Positions 11,476 to 23,348 of a stretch of 64,000 nt of DNA are shown in pieces (the stretch's first letter is position 1; every line of letters starts with the position of its first letter). Made by a program: the position numbers and the translations under genes. This DNA comes from Alternaria dauci. Its lineage: Eukaryota; Ascomycota; Dothideomycetes; Pleosporales; Pleosporaceae. The notes beneath the pieces were generated by a model. It had not been told where the DNA came from. It searched no databases and saw only the letters and a list, made by a program, of their open reading frames with translations. The stretch lies in contig NC_091273.1 in assembly GCF_042100115.1 (NCBI RefSeq), positions 2,542,001-2,606,000 of the forward strand. Reading direction: 5' to 3'.

Positions 11476-11826
11476 CCCTGCCTAGGCGACTACTGGGAGA
11501 GCTTTCAATCTCCCTCATATGCTGACACCTTACCTTGCCAACTACAGAGGGGGGTTTGATTTCTCTCTTATCAAACGATGCCCCATCACCTTGGCAACTA
11601 CGGGAAGAGCTCTCCATCTTTCTCTTATATGTTGACACCTTACCTTGGCAACTATAAAGAGGGGGTTAATGTTTCCCGTATAGAGCATTACCCCATACCT
11701 TGACCACTGTAGTGATAGCTTTCAACCTTTCTTTGATACGCTGATATCCTACCTGGGCAACTACAGGGGGGCGTATAATTCCTGGTTCGATAGCGACACC
11801 CTACCTGGGCAACTATGGGAGGAAAT
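11476..11826. repeat. Degenerate tandem repeat, ~110-bp unit made of two ~55-bp halves
   Basis: The core CCTTACCTTGGCAACTA recurs in degenerate form near 11476, 11528, 11585, 11638, 11695, 11748 and 11799, spaced 49-59 bp. Longer blocks also recur at about 110 bp: a GAGAGCTTTCAATCT..TATGCTGACACC block, and a GAGGGGGGTTTGATT..GATGCCCC block. The array fills most of the convergent spacer between vps9 and the helicase gene. No ORF spans it. Copies differ at many positions, so the array is old or evolving fast. Confidence 0.8.
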
Positions 11827-11964
11827 GGGGAACATGTTCGGTTTGTCACTGCTCACTCGTAGGTCACCAACAGGCAGAATGGTTTTGGAAAAAGGGTAAA
11901 TTCAAACTAGTATTACAGACATGTCATCAGTCATCCCATCAAGGTCCAGCGGCCATGAGCTCCT

Positions 11965-14900
11965 CTATGCGTCATTGCCGTCACCGTTCCTATGCTTCTT
12001 CGTACCACCCTTACCACCACGGTGCTTCCGCTTCTCCTTATGGACCCCTGCCGGCTTCGAGGCCCCCGAAACGCCTCCTGGATGGTTACCAGGGGATTTT
12101 GTAGTCTTCGGGGCTGCCTGAGGTTTGTAGGACGCAACTGTTTGCAGTGCGTGGCGGAAGCTAGCGGACGTTTCAGGTTTGGAGCCGTCGCAGAACCAAC
12201 GCTCGTTATCTTCATACGCAACGATAGCCCCCAGACTATGCAATCGGTTGACGTAGTCGAAGAATGGGAGGTTGGAGGCCTTTCGTGATATTGTATGGTT
12301 ATCCCGCTTCGCCTGCACGAAGAGACGCAAAGCCCCAAATGTGTAGCGCGCCATCGTGCAGCGGGTGACAGAAACATTGAGGTTCTTGATGTCTGCGACG
12401 AACCCAATGGGCAGGTGCTCTTTCTGTGCTAGCCGAGTGTTTCCGGAAGCGAGCACAGTGCTGAACATGGTGATAGCCCTCTCTTTACCCTGGACATCTG
12501 CAGTGGTGTTGTACCAGAGATCCCGAATGCGGTTCATATCGAGCTTCATCTCCAAAGCGCGAGCTTTGACAGCCTTCCTGAGCTCGAGGATCTGACCGGT
12601 GTAATTGGCAATGATACAGATGTCCTCTGCAAGTATCGCACGACAGGGTTCTCCGCCGGTAACCTTTGGAACCTCAAAGTTGAGCATGTCGACAACAGTG
12701 CAGGCAATCTGTCGAGCCTCGTAGCGATTAAGTCTCGTCGTAGTACCGTTCAAGAGCTCTGAAGCGAAGCCGTTGTGTGTAACGTCGATACCGATCTGAG
12801 TGTAGTGACCTGCGAAGTCGTCGGGTAGGCGCTTGGCCCAGTATTTCCTGAGGGTGTTGCGGAGTGGCATATCTCGTGTACCGGTGCTCGGATGAGACGT
12901 GATTTTCCCATTGTAGAGCCAGTGTGATGAGAAGTCCATGAGAGATTGCTCCATGCGGTAACCGGTATTCAAGGTTATGACCTCGCAAGGGCTAGCCTCA
13001 TCCTTCCTGTCTGTCTCGGCCAGACTCTCGAAAACATTGCGCGCGAGCAACTTGTAGCCCACATTGGAATCTTGACCTGTGATGATGCCTGTGCCTTGCT
13101 TGTGATCACCAGCCCAGACAATGACCTTCACGCGCCCGTGCAAAGTGCCGAGCGCTACTGCAATGCCAGCACGGGATTCTCGAGCTGCCTCGTCGATGAT
13201 GAGGACATCCCAATTACCGCTCTCCTGGACGAGAGGATGCGCAGAGGTCGACACGGTACAGAAAAGGAACTTTACTCGCGTGAGGAACGCGATGGTGAAC
13301 GTGTACTCCAGGGCTCGGAGGTAGGTTTTCGCGCGGGACTGATCCTCGTCGTTGTAGTGATAGAGTTCGGCCTTTGTCTCTAGGTACGATTTGGCGTCAG
13401 TGTGAAGGCCTTTACCTTCTGATTCGTCGTACTTGGGGTCCGCAGACCAGATCTCGATCTGTTTGCCGACCTTGTAGCCGAGGGTGCGCTCAAAGTGAGG
13501 GATGTTGGCGCGATTCTTTGCGTCGTTGATGTAGGCGGATAATAGCTCATTGGCTTTGTCCAAGTCAGCATCGCCTGCAGCTTGATCCCTGCGAAGTCGG
13601 TTGGCCTTATCGATGGATGTGTAGCCTCCGGTCACAAACACCCATTCGTTGTCCGCGTACCGCGTCTCGCCAGATGCTTCGTTTTGCTCCAGGAACTTGT
13701 CGATCAGTGTGTGTACGTTCGAGTTCATCGGCGCGCAGTACATGACTCGGTGACCAAGAGCTGCGTGTCCATGGCCAATCTTGTCGATAGTTGCGGTCTT
13801 ACCGGTCCCAGAAGGGCCGATTATAACAACGTTTCCGCTGGCTGAGCGACAGGTATTGAGCATCGCTTCCTTTTGTACGGGATTGGAGGGTGGCTGGATC
13901 TCGGAAATGACTTGCTCAAACTGGGACAGCTGCATATCGTCGAGCGACCTTTTCATGATGTCGGTGTTGGACGCGGTATTTCTGCAGCCAAGGACTGCGC
14001 CTCGAGAGTCGGGACCATGAGTTTCACCGCTTGTCTGCAGGAGAGCGATACCTTCCATCATGCGCATGGATGTAGTCTTGTCGATGAGGTAGCTGACGAA
14101 AATGTTGTACTCGGCAGAGCTATCTGCCACGGCTAGAGCCTTTCCCTGACAATCGGCCACACAGATGAAAGACGCTTTGGTCTCTAGCGAATCGTAGACG
14201 ACGACGCCATCGAACTTTACCACGTTCTTTTTCGACGGCTTCTGCGAGGTGTCACGGTCGACCTCGAAGCGGATCCGAGTTCCGGGCTGGGGTAGGTTTA
14301 TTCTAGCATCGGCCATTTCTGATTCCAGACCCAGGTAGACTTCGACAACGTAGGTGGCTTTCGTCTTGCCGAAGTGGCGGAAACGAGCCTTGAACCACTT
14401 GGTGCCGTCGCTCTGCACCAGTTCCTTGAGGTCGCGAATTTGACGTTGTTGCTCGTCCAGGACGCCGAGCTTGAGGAGGAAAGCAGCCTCATTGGGATGT
14501 GGGTATCCGGACTGCGGGAACTCGAGGGATGACCACCTGTGAGGCTCGGGGTCAGACCAGGTCACGGTACCCTTTGCTGAGGTCGTCTTCGTAAAGCTCC
14601 ACTGGGTAACGAGCCAGCGAGGAATCGCCCAATCGATAGATGCGAGCACTGGGTCCTCAATGCTCATCTGCATGTCGTGATCCCAAAGCTGGTGCTTGTA
14701 GAACCAGAAGTTACCGTAATCAGCAGTCACAGAGAGGAGCTCTCGCATGTACCCGGCGAATTTCTTCTCCCATTGCTTCACAGCTCCCTCGGTCGACTTG
14801 CATGTGAAGTAGAGCTTGATTATTGTCTCCTCGTCCAAGATCTTAACGAGGTTGTTCCGTGTCTCAAGCCGAGTGTCTGGGGCAGCTTCCTCATCGGTTT

Positions 14901-15882
14901 GCGCAGTCCTTCTTTGAGGAGGAACATAGACCTTTGTCTTCGAAGCCGCATTCTTCGCCCGGATGTCGGCCAGGTCAGCAGGGGAGATGCCCTCCCAGTG
15001 GCGCGGGTCGGGCTGCCAGAGATCGATGGAGACCTCCATGACACATGTCTTGAAGAATGTTTGCGACATCGTCTCGAGATGCCTCAAACCCTTGTGCTCG
15101 TGCTCATCGGAGGGCTTGCTTCGATTCACCTCCGTGTCAGGCTGGTACTTTGCGACGTTGAATCTGACGCGCGCATCATCGCCCCTATGCAGATCGGCAG
15201 CCCATAGTCTGCACGACATGGTGTTGTCTGTCTTCGGGTCCTGGACGATGAACTCGATGTTCGGCGTCTGCGTATCGAGATGGAAGAAGACTTTGACACA
15301 CTCATATGCCGGTGGCTCTGTATCTGCCGGGGGGGTTGTTGTCGTCGACTTGGGCGCTTTTGGTGGGCCTGTCGTCGTTGAGGCGGCAGTTGGCGCTCCA
15401 GCTTGGTCGGCGGCGGCGTCTCGGTATTTGGCGAGCTCTAGAGACGTCTCCATGTGCATGCCTGCGAACAGGGCATCTCCCATGACAAGGGCCTTGATCT
15501 TCTTCCCTGTCGACAGACCTTCGGGCAATGTCGACGTCGGGTGGTCTCTTCCGCGCAGGGTGAAGAATTGCTCTGTTTGGAAAGGCTTTTGTGCCAACCC
15601 CGGCGCAGGATTAGCCACGGGCGTCTCCGAACCATACCAGCCCTTGTTCATCGCCAAGACAAGGTCGCGCTGCACAACATCAAGGGCATTCGTCTTCGCG
15701 ATGACGACCTCTTTTGTTGACGGTGTCTCGACACCTTCCATGGCGTCGGAGCCAGAGTCATACGCCTCTGATCCTGCGTCGCCTGCCACGCCCATGTCGT
15801 TGTCGCGCTCAGCATAGGCCTGCTTTGGCTCTGGCGCGCTTGTTGAGGCTCCAGAAGGAGCGGAAGAATGTCCTGAAGACAT
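11965..15882 (-). CDS. UPF1-like superfamily 1 helicase, large, intronless
   Basis: Single ORF of about 1305 residues from the Met before SSGHSSAPSG; a further in-frame Met 13 codons upstream is less likely. The first ~680 residues are a divergent N-terminal region of unknown fold. The SF1 core then follows: Walker A GPSGTGKTAT near residue 684, Walker B IIDEAARES near 894, motif III VWAGDHKQG, motif IV NTGYRM, and motif VI NLNVSVTRCTMARYTFG near 1167. This order and the motif VI form match UPF1/DNA2-like (SF1B) helicases. The C-terminal tail is basic and Gly/Lys/Arg-rich (KEKRKHRGGKGGTKKHR), suggesting nucleic-acid binding. It lacks the UPF1 Cys/His zinc region, so it is not the core NMD helicase. 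Role unknown. Confidence 0.85.
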   Translation of the reverse strand: MSSGHSSAPSGASTSAPEPKQAYAERDNDMGVAGDAGSEAYDSGSDAMEGVETPSTKEVVIAKTNALDVVQRDLVLAMNKGWYGSETPVANPAPGLAQKPFQTEQFFTLRGRDHPTSTLPEGLSTGKKIKALVMGDALFAGMHMETSLELAKYRDAAADQAGAPTAASTTTGPPKAPKSTTTTPPADTEPPAYECVKVFFHLDTQTPNIEFIVQDPKTDNTMSCRLWAADLHRGDDARVRFNVAKYQPDTEVNRSKPSDEHEHKGLRHLETMSQTFFKTCVMEVSIDLWQPDPRHWEGISPADLADIRAKNAASKTKVYVPPQRRTAQTDEEAAPDTRLETRNNLVKILDEETIIKLYFTCKSTEGAVKQWEKKFAGYMRELLSVTADYGNFWFYKHQLWDHDMQMSIEDPVLASIDWAIPRWLVTQWSFTKTTSAKGTVTWSDPEPHRWSSLEFPQSGYPHPNEAAFLLKLGVLDEQQRQIRDLKELVQSDGTKWFKARFRHFGKTKATYVVEVYLGLESEMADARINLPQPGTRIRFEVDRDTSQKPSKKNVVKFDGVVVYDSLETKASFICVADCQGKALAVADSSAEYNIFVSYLIDKTTSMRMMEGIALLQTSGETHGPDSRGAVLGCRNTASNTDIMKRSLDDMQLSQFEQVISEIQPPSNPVQKEAMLNTCRSASGNVVIIGPSGTGKTATIDKIGHGHAALGHRVMYCAPMNSNVHTLIDKFLEQNEASGETRYADNEWVFVTGGYTSIDKANRLRRDQAAGDADLDKANELLSAYINDAKNRANIPHFERTLGYKVGKQIEIWSADPKYDESEGKGLHTDAKSYLETKAELYHYNDEDQSRAKTYLRALEYTFTIAFLTRVKFLFCTVSTSAHPLVQESGNWDVLIIDEAARESRAGIAVALGTLHGRVKVIVWAGDHKQGTGIITGQDSNVGYKLLARNVFESLAETDRKDEASPCEVITLNTGYRMEQSLMDFSSHWLYNGKITSHPSTGTRDMPLRNTLRKYWAKRLPDDFAGHYTQIGIDVTHNGFASELLNGTTTRLNRYEARQIACTVVDMLNFEVPKVTGGEPCRAILAEDICIIANYTGQILELRKAVKARALEMKLDMNRIRDLWYNTTADVQGKERAITMFSTVLASGNTRLAQKEHLPIGFVADIKNLNVSVTRCTMARYTFGALRLFVQAKRDNHTISRKASNLPFFDYVNRLHSLGAIVAYEDNERWFCDGSKPETSASFRHALQTVASYKPQAAPKTTKSPGNHPGGVSGASKPAGVHKEKRKHRGGKGGTKKHRNGDGNDA

Positions 15883-17449
15883 GGAGGGAGAGAAAAAACG
15901 GATCCGGGTCACAAGGACCAACGAAAACCGTGCAACGACGTAAGAAAGACCTTACCGCCACAAGGACGAGTAAGAGCTAACTAGGTCGTTGGAGATGGTT
16001 CAGACGCACCACAGTTAAGGGCGCGCTGAGGAGTGCTACAGTTAAGAGCACGGAAGTGGGCGCGGTCTTTCCCGCAGTCGGCTTGCAGTGAACGGTGCAA
16101 GCAACCTGGCTGATCGCGAAGGTCTCTCTTTTGGCTGTCGATGTGCACGTCGAAACGTGCGCCTAAGAAATTGTGTTCGTGATGCAGAGAAGAAGAGGGC
16201 GCGGGCAAAAATTTCGTATAACGCAACTTTTCGCCAAGGCGCACGGACAGCAAACGCGCTGGCGAACAGTCAATGGTGAAGCCTGGGGTGAAAGCCCAAA
16301 GCGGAATGCCGGGGATCTTGGGCAGCCGGAGGAATAGCCATGGCCATCATTGTTGTCAGTTCCCGTTTGTTACCCGTAGCTTCGGCCAGCAGTCCTTGCG
16401 TGCACCAACCAGAGCTCGAATGCCGTTTGACCGTTCTGTGATTCTGTCCACTCCAGGGCTATCTCGCACGTACATCGTGTCCATCGATCCGGCATCTTTG
16501 GGGCGGTGGATAGGACGCGCAGGAAGTTGTAGATAAGAGCGACAGTATTGAGAAGAGAGGAATGAGAAAACAAGATGAATATGAGAGATGGGAACAATCG
16601 AGTGCACACTAAATATCAGACCCTAAGACTCTGAGACAGTAAGTTCTCTTCACTCTCGATATGGCTAATTCTGTCACTCTCGATACGATGAAGATTGTGC
16701 GCTGGTGAGCTGTGTTCTTACTCGGGAGATGACGGAGGATCTACCGGCTGGGAATTTTTGCTCTCGAAAGAATAGATTACATACTAACCAACTGCTTGTG
16801 AGACTAAGGACTGGGGAAGGAGCGTTGGGATGGGAGGAAGGACCAGCAAATTCGTCTGATGTCTTTCACGGAGTGCCAAGCCACGCTAGTCCTGTTTCGC
16901 ACTTTTGAAACGTAAACTTCCGGACATCAAACCTCGACGCAAGAACCGTCTCAACGACATTCGCGCCCAGGTAGCACGAGCGCGACAACTGCTTGCTAGC
17001 GATACACGCGAAAATAGCACTAGGCCTAATAGCAAGCTGTAGTACCAGTCGAACCTTACTACAGTTAAGGAGATTATTTGTAGAAAATCCACGAATTTGA
17101 GCCGCAGGTTCTTTTTCTTCCATGAGAAGGCAATGAGTGAGGCAAATCCTTGCTATCTGCAGATGACGAAAGACTTGGGACGGCAGTTAAGGAGATGGGG
17201 AAACGCATACACACTCGATTAAAGTGGAAAACCGAATAGGTCTGGAGATCAAAGTTCTGCTTCACAAACGTGTAGAATCCATCTAGAGGAAGCCTAATTT
17301 TATAGTTACAGTTGTTATGCGGAAGTAAGAAGGACTTTTTGCACCACTGGGAATGGACTACAGACAGAAAACTTTGGTAAAGGGTTGAATTAAAAGTCGT
17401 ACGTCAAATCTTACAGTGACTCTATCAAGGATCGAGATAACAAAGCAGC
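15883..17449. other. Long non-coding spacer
   Basis: About 1.6 kb between the helicase promoter side and the 3' end of the glycine-rich protein gene. ORFs under 90 codons on both strands have no protein-like pattern. The word CAGTTAAG occurs four times (about 16011, 16039, 17061, 17183), twice extended to CAGTTAAGGAGAT. Nothing else is recognised. Confidence 0.5.
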
Positions 17450-18328
17450 TTACTCATGGTAGGTTCCGCTACCTCCAGCTCCAGCTCCAGCACCCGTACC
17501 CGCAGAGCCGCCAGCACCTACAGAGCCACCGACACCCGCAGAGCCACCGACACCCGCAGAGCCACCAGCACCTACAGAGCCACCGACACCCGCAGAGCCA
17601 CCAGCACCTGCAGAGCCACCGACACCTGCAGAGCCACCGACACCCGCAGAGCCACCGACACCCGCAGAGCCACCAGCACCTACAGAGCCACCGACACCCG
17701 CAGAGCCACCAGCACCTACAGAGCCACCGACACCCGCAGAGCCACCAGCACCTGCAGAGCCACCGACACCTGCAGAGCCACCGACACCCGCAGAGCCACC
17801 AGCACCTGCAGAGCCACTTCCGGAGCCAGATCCACCCACATTAGCGCCTCCGCCGATGCCGCTGAGCCCACCGAGTCCGCCCATGAGACCGCCAATGCCA
17901 CCTAGACCTCCTTTTCCAGAACCTCCGAGACCCCCCATGAGGCCTCCGAGTCCTCCAAGTCCTCCCTTGGCACCTCCAGAGCCAGTAAGACCGGGGATGC
18001 CGACTCCACCAGAGATACCAGGAAGTTTTCCTCCCATAAGGCCACCGAGCATACTGCTCAGACCTCCCGAGCCCTTTCCACCGAAGCCAGGAAGGTTGAG
18101 ACCTCCTGAGCCAGAGCCAGAGCTCGGAGTCTTGTCGCCTTCACAGGCAGAACATCCAGAGTCGTAGCTTGGGCCTGAGCTAGCGCCACCTGAGCCGTAG
18201 CTAGGGCCAGAGACATCGGTAGTCAAGGGAGCACTCGGCTGGGTGTAAGAACCAGAGCCGTAATTCGGGCGAGGAAGAGCGGTAGCGATGCTGGCCAAAA
18301 CGAGAACCTGGGCAGTGTAGAACTTCAT
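17450..18328 (-). CDS. Secreted glycine-rich repeat protein
   Basis: Intronless, 292 residues. It opens with a clear signal peptide (MKFYTAQVLVLASIATALP, cleavage likely after ALP or ALPR). A Ser/Gly/Tyr/Pro region follows (PSYGSGG, CSACEG, the only two cysteines). Next come Gly/Leu repeats of the type GGLGGLMGGLGG, which may form a hydrophobic glycine-rich fibre. The last ~110 residues are 18 tandem GS-A/V-G-A/V/T-G hexapeptides. The composition (Gly, Ala, Ser, Val) resembles silk- or wall-type structural proteins; a cell-wall or extracellular role is inference. The gene stands alone, with more than 1.5 kb of non-coding sequence on each side. Confidence 0.8.
   Translation of the reverse strand: MKFYTAQVLVLASIATALPRPNYGSGSYTQPSAPLTTDVSGPSYGSGGASSGPSYDSGCSACEGDKTPSSGSGSGGLNLPGFGGKGSGGLSSMLGGLMGGKLPGISGGVGIPGLTGSGGAKGGLGGLGGLMGGLGGSGKGGLGGIGGLMGGLGGLSGIGGGANVGGSGSGSGSAGAGGSAGVGGSAGVGGSAGAGGSAGVGGSVGAGGSAGVGGSVGAGGSAGVGGSAGVGGSAGVGGSAGAGGSAGVGGSVGAGGSAGVGGSAGVGGSVGAGGSAGTGAGAGAGGSGTYHE
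17492..17815 (-). repeat. 18-bp minisatellite within the glycine-rich protein gene
   Basis: Eighteen contiguous 18-bp units encode GSAGVG, GSAGAG, GSVGAG or GSAGTG. On the plus strand the unit reads like CCACCGACACCCGCAGAG with a few alternating variants. Variant order itself repeats (for example GSAGVG-GSVGAG pairs), so whole blocks have been duplicated. Unit length is a multiple of three, so copy changes keep the frame. Confidence 0.95.
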
Positions 18329-18780
18329 GTTTACGATTGTTTATTGGTTCGAGATTGAATAAGTAAATGGAATGTTGGTATCGGATGATACGATGTGTGG
18401 TCGATATGAATAATAAAGAAGGTAAGTGCTCTGCACGAACGAAAGACTTGAGACTCAAGAGTCGAGTAAAGTAGTAGCGAAAGTAAGTGTTGTTGGTTGC
18501 TGAAAGCGAAAGTGATGAAAGTAGACGAGATCGAAGCTGATGTCCTTTTGCTTTTTGCGCTGGGAGCTTGTTCTCTTATACTTGGAAACCTCGAGTCGTA
18601 TTGTACGTCTTCGCAGTCATCAGGCATCGGTAGTCACTGAGGCCCCTGAGCATCATCGTGGCGAGGCCCGTAGTAGCTTCGTTTCGAAACACGGCGACTC
18701 TATTGAAAGACGTGATATGATGAAAGGGTTGTCTAGACTGTCTTGTTTCAGGCTAATCTTCGCGGAATCGACGGCAAGCG

Positions 18781-18865
18781 TACGGGAGATGCCTCAATTG
18801 CGCAGGGTAGGTTGAGGTTAAGCAGTTTAAGGTTACGGGAGATGTCCTGATGTGCGCAGGGAAGG
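18781..18865. repeat. Imperfect direct repeat (two copies, 53-bp period)
   Basis: TACGGGAGATG followed about 10 bp later by GCGCAGGG occurs at 18781 and again at 18834. The intervening sequence holds the related words GGTTGAGGTTAAG and GTTTAAGGTTACGG. Two copies only; significance unknown. Confidence 0.6.
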
Positions 18866-19600
18866 AAACTTAGTCTTCGTTCTCCGCACCGTGCGGCTTT
18901 ACAGCCTTGCGGCCTTGAAACTAAAGTGGGGTGAGCTTTGGTAGTTCGAGGGAAAAATAGCAGCCCTAGCGTGTGCTTGATTCGTCGGATGTCTGAGTCG
19001 CGGCGCAAGTAAGCGTTCGCTGGATTGGCTATTTTGACTTCTGGGAGTCGGTGGGTGGAAACCGCCATTCCGAGTTTGTTTAGCGAGAGCCGCTAAGCTT
19101 GTTTCAGCCACCACGCTCGCCGTTTGCTCCTCCCCTCTCCTACTTGGCCTTACATCAGGCATTGCGACAACAGACAGGTACGACTTTCAAAATAAAGCAC
19201 CTAGCTGTCTCTCTTCCTTTCTTTGAACATACAGCGTGCACCGGGTAAAAGACCATTGGCCTGTGCGACATAGAGTTTGATGCGTTATCTGAGCTTCTGG
19301 CCGAGGTCTTTGGCCTAGGACTCCCCGACTATTCAAGCTTTAATTGCGCAAGAGCCTCTTCCTTACCGGCCCACGGGTAACGTTTACATCGCCGTTTCTG
19401 GCATGCCTCTGGGGTTTGTTGACCTTGCGGTCCGTCAAGCACATCGGAATAGGTTTCTCCCACAGGGGTCGTTCATGGAGATCTGTTATCATACCAAGGG
19501 ATAGTGACGAATGAGGCTTTTGCTAATGGCATCGCGAGATTCTAGAATGATGTCGATGGTGCAAGACGGGTGCTGATGACAGGAGCGTGGCGAGTTGCAC

Positions 19601-19822
19601 TCAACGCTCTATGGAGTACGGCATGTTCCTTCCCATGCGATCTTGCACATGCGCCGCAAGAGTCTCGTATACTCGGCATGCCTTGACTCGTAACTCCGCT
19701 GCCGCAATAGGAAGACCGTTCCCTGTATTCAAGCGATGCCGAGCGTAGCCATCGGGACCCTGACAGCCTGCAGCCGTACTACCTACTTTCCAGTACTCTT
19801 CGAGAAGAAGACAATTACTCAT
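19601..19822 (-). pseudogene. Possible gene remnant, unidentified
   Basis: A 73-codon ORF whose central part (GPDGYARHRLNTGNGLPIAAAELR, then a helix-like VYETLAAHVQDRMGRNMPYSIE) looks more like folded protein than its surroundings. It has no extension in any frame and no splice context that would make a larger gene. I do not recognise the family. It may be a decayed fragment, or chance. Confidence 0.25.
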
Positions 19823-20829
19823 GCTGTTTTGGCGACTGCGTTAGCTGTGCACATGCTGACCCACAATGCTATAACTGTTCACCGCCAATGCTCACTATTA
19901 TGCACATTCCAGAAATAAGACTGCAACTACTGTAGTGCTCAGCACAACTGAATATCAGTCACGAATTTGACAGAAACGATTCAATGGGGTACATCTCAAC
20001 AGACTAGGGTGAAGGTGATGCATCCAGCCTTGCGTGCTAGCATCTTTTAGGAGACGTCACACGAAGATCTTAGCCGGATGCCGCACTAAACCGAAAACAC
20101 CCCGGTACTTTGAATATCACCGTGGCCAATGTCTCAGAACTTAAGACCTTTGACTATCGAAAATGCATAGACGTAATTTCCAATACGTGATGCCAAAGTT
20201 TAAGATCGTCTCATGGGTGTCGAAACTCTCATCCCCCGTCACACACCGAAAGCGAAAAGTTTGTAACAAATTCTCTCGATACAATATGCTTAATCTTCGC
20301 AAGAACTCCAAAGTCCAAAGGCCTAGAACGCTGCCTAGTGCCTAGCCCTAAGATGTGTATTCACTGTCCTAGCCTTTTTCTGCTAAATGCTGTCGACGCC
20401 GACCTTGTTCACGCAAAAGAGGGGTCTTGGAACTGCCTGGGCACTGGATCATACAATAACATGATTCTCGGATGGAACTCGCAGATCCAAATCGATCGTG
20501 CATCAAAGCAGTTACGCTTCCAATTCACATATGCCATGCCCTCCTCACACGATTGTATATACCTCTTGTGCGTAGTGGTCAAGACACCGAGTTTGTGAAG
20601 ACGGCATGTCTTCTCCCCGGAGAATATTCACTTGAGGTAATTGAACTCACCAAGAGTACAAATCTGAGCGAAGGTTGTAGCCACCGTCTGCTTGGAGTCG
20701 TGACCATGTTTACAGTATCCCCTTTTGCTTCATGATTCTGGTTGTTTATTCATATCGAGCTATACCTCAGGCCTCATGACTTTTTGCGAAATGCATATCC
20801 AAACGCATCGCATGCCAGCAGGTCAAGCT

Positions 20830-22774
<1,945 letters not shown>

Positions 22775-23348
22775 CTCAAAACCACCCGGGCACTTTCGTC
22801 ACAAGATGCGTTGTTGTCGATTACCGTTGTGATCAGAATTGAGACGAGCTGCTTATGTTGGTTCACGTCATAGTCGGGGGTTAACCAGTCGCGGCGGCTC
22901 CATGGGGTAGTGCATCTCAACGCGTGGGTACGTGGGGTTACTCGGGCCACTCGGAAAACCTTGCAGCCACCCGTGTTCCGACATCCGGCCACTCAGCAGC
23001 AAACGTCAGCCTTTCCCTGCCATCATGTACTTCGATCCATCTCATGGTGTGCCTCTAGCAGTAACGTGCATCACACCCGAGTTTTATTCGTTCGATGTGA
23101 TGAATGCTGCGAAGATCGCGCGGGCCGGCATGGCTCACGCGCCGACGTGCGTCATCAAGCAGCCGCACCGCTGGGCACGCGACCTGTTGCCCTCCACAGA
23201 AACCGGATGATTGCTACCGCGCAATATGTACCTACAACCACACTCCCATCGTATCTCCGGGTTCTAAGATCTTCGAAAATTTCCTCTAAACTCCGGTCCG
23301 ACAGCAATCAGCGATAGAAATACAGCGTCATATAGACTTCAGGAAGCT
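22775..23348. promoter_or_regulatory. Divergent promoter region (alpha-glucosidase / membrane protein)
   Basis: 574 bp between divergent start codons. It contains several CGG/CCG triplets near 22775-22905 (for example CGGCGG at 22892), the half-site type used by Zn2Cys6 regulators. No specific operator can be assigned. Confidence 0.45.

Larger units (their letters stand above)
18329..20829. other. Long non-coding region
   Basis: About 2.5 kb without a convincing gene. It holds the promoter of the glycine-rich protein gene at its left end and an imperfect direct repeat at 18781-18865 (TACGGGAGATG..GCGCAGGG twice, 53 bp apart). A short minus-strand ORF at 19601-19822 has a protein-like pattern but no recognisable family. 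The rest looks like plain intergenic sequence. Confidence 0.5.

Noticed and set aside
15990..18840. GTTAAGG words as interstitial telomere repeats
   Set aside because: Fungal telomeres are TTAGGG arrays; these words are scattered, not tandem, and differ in sequence.
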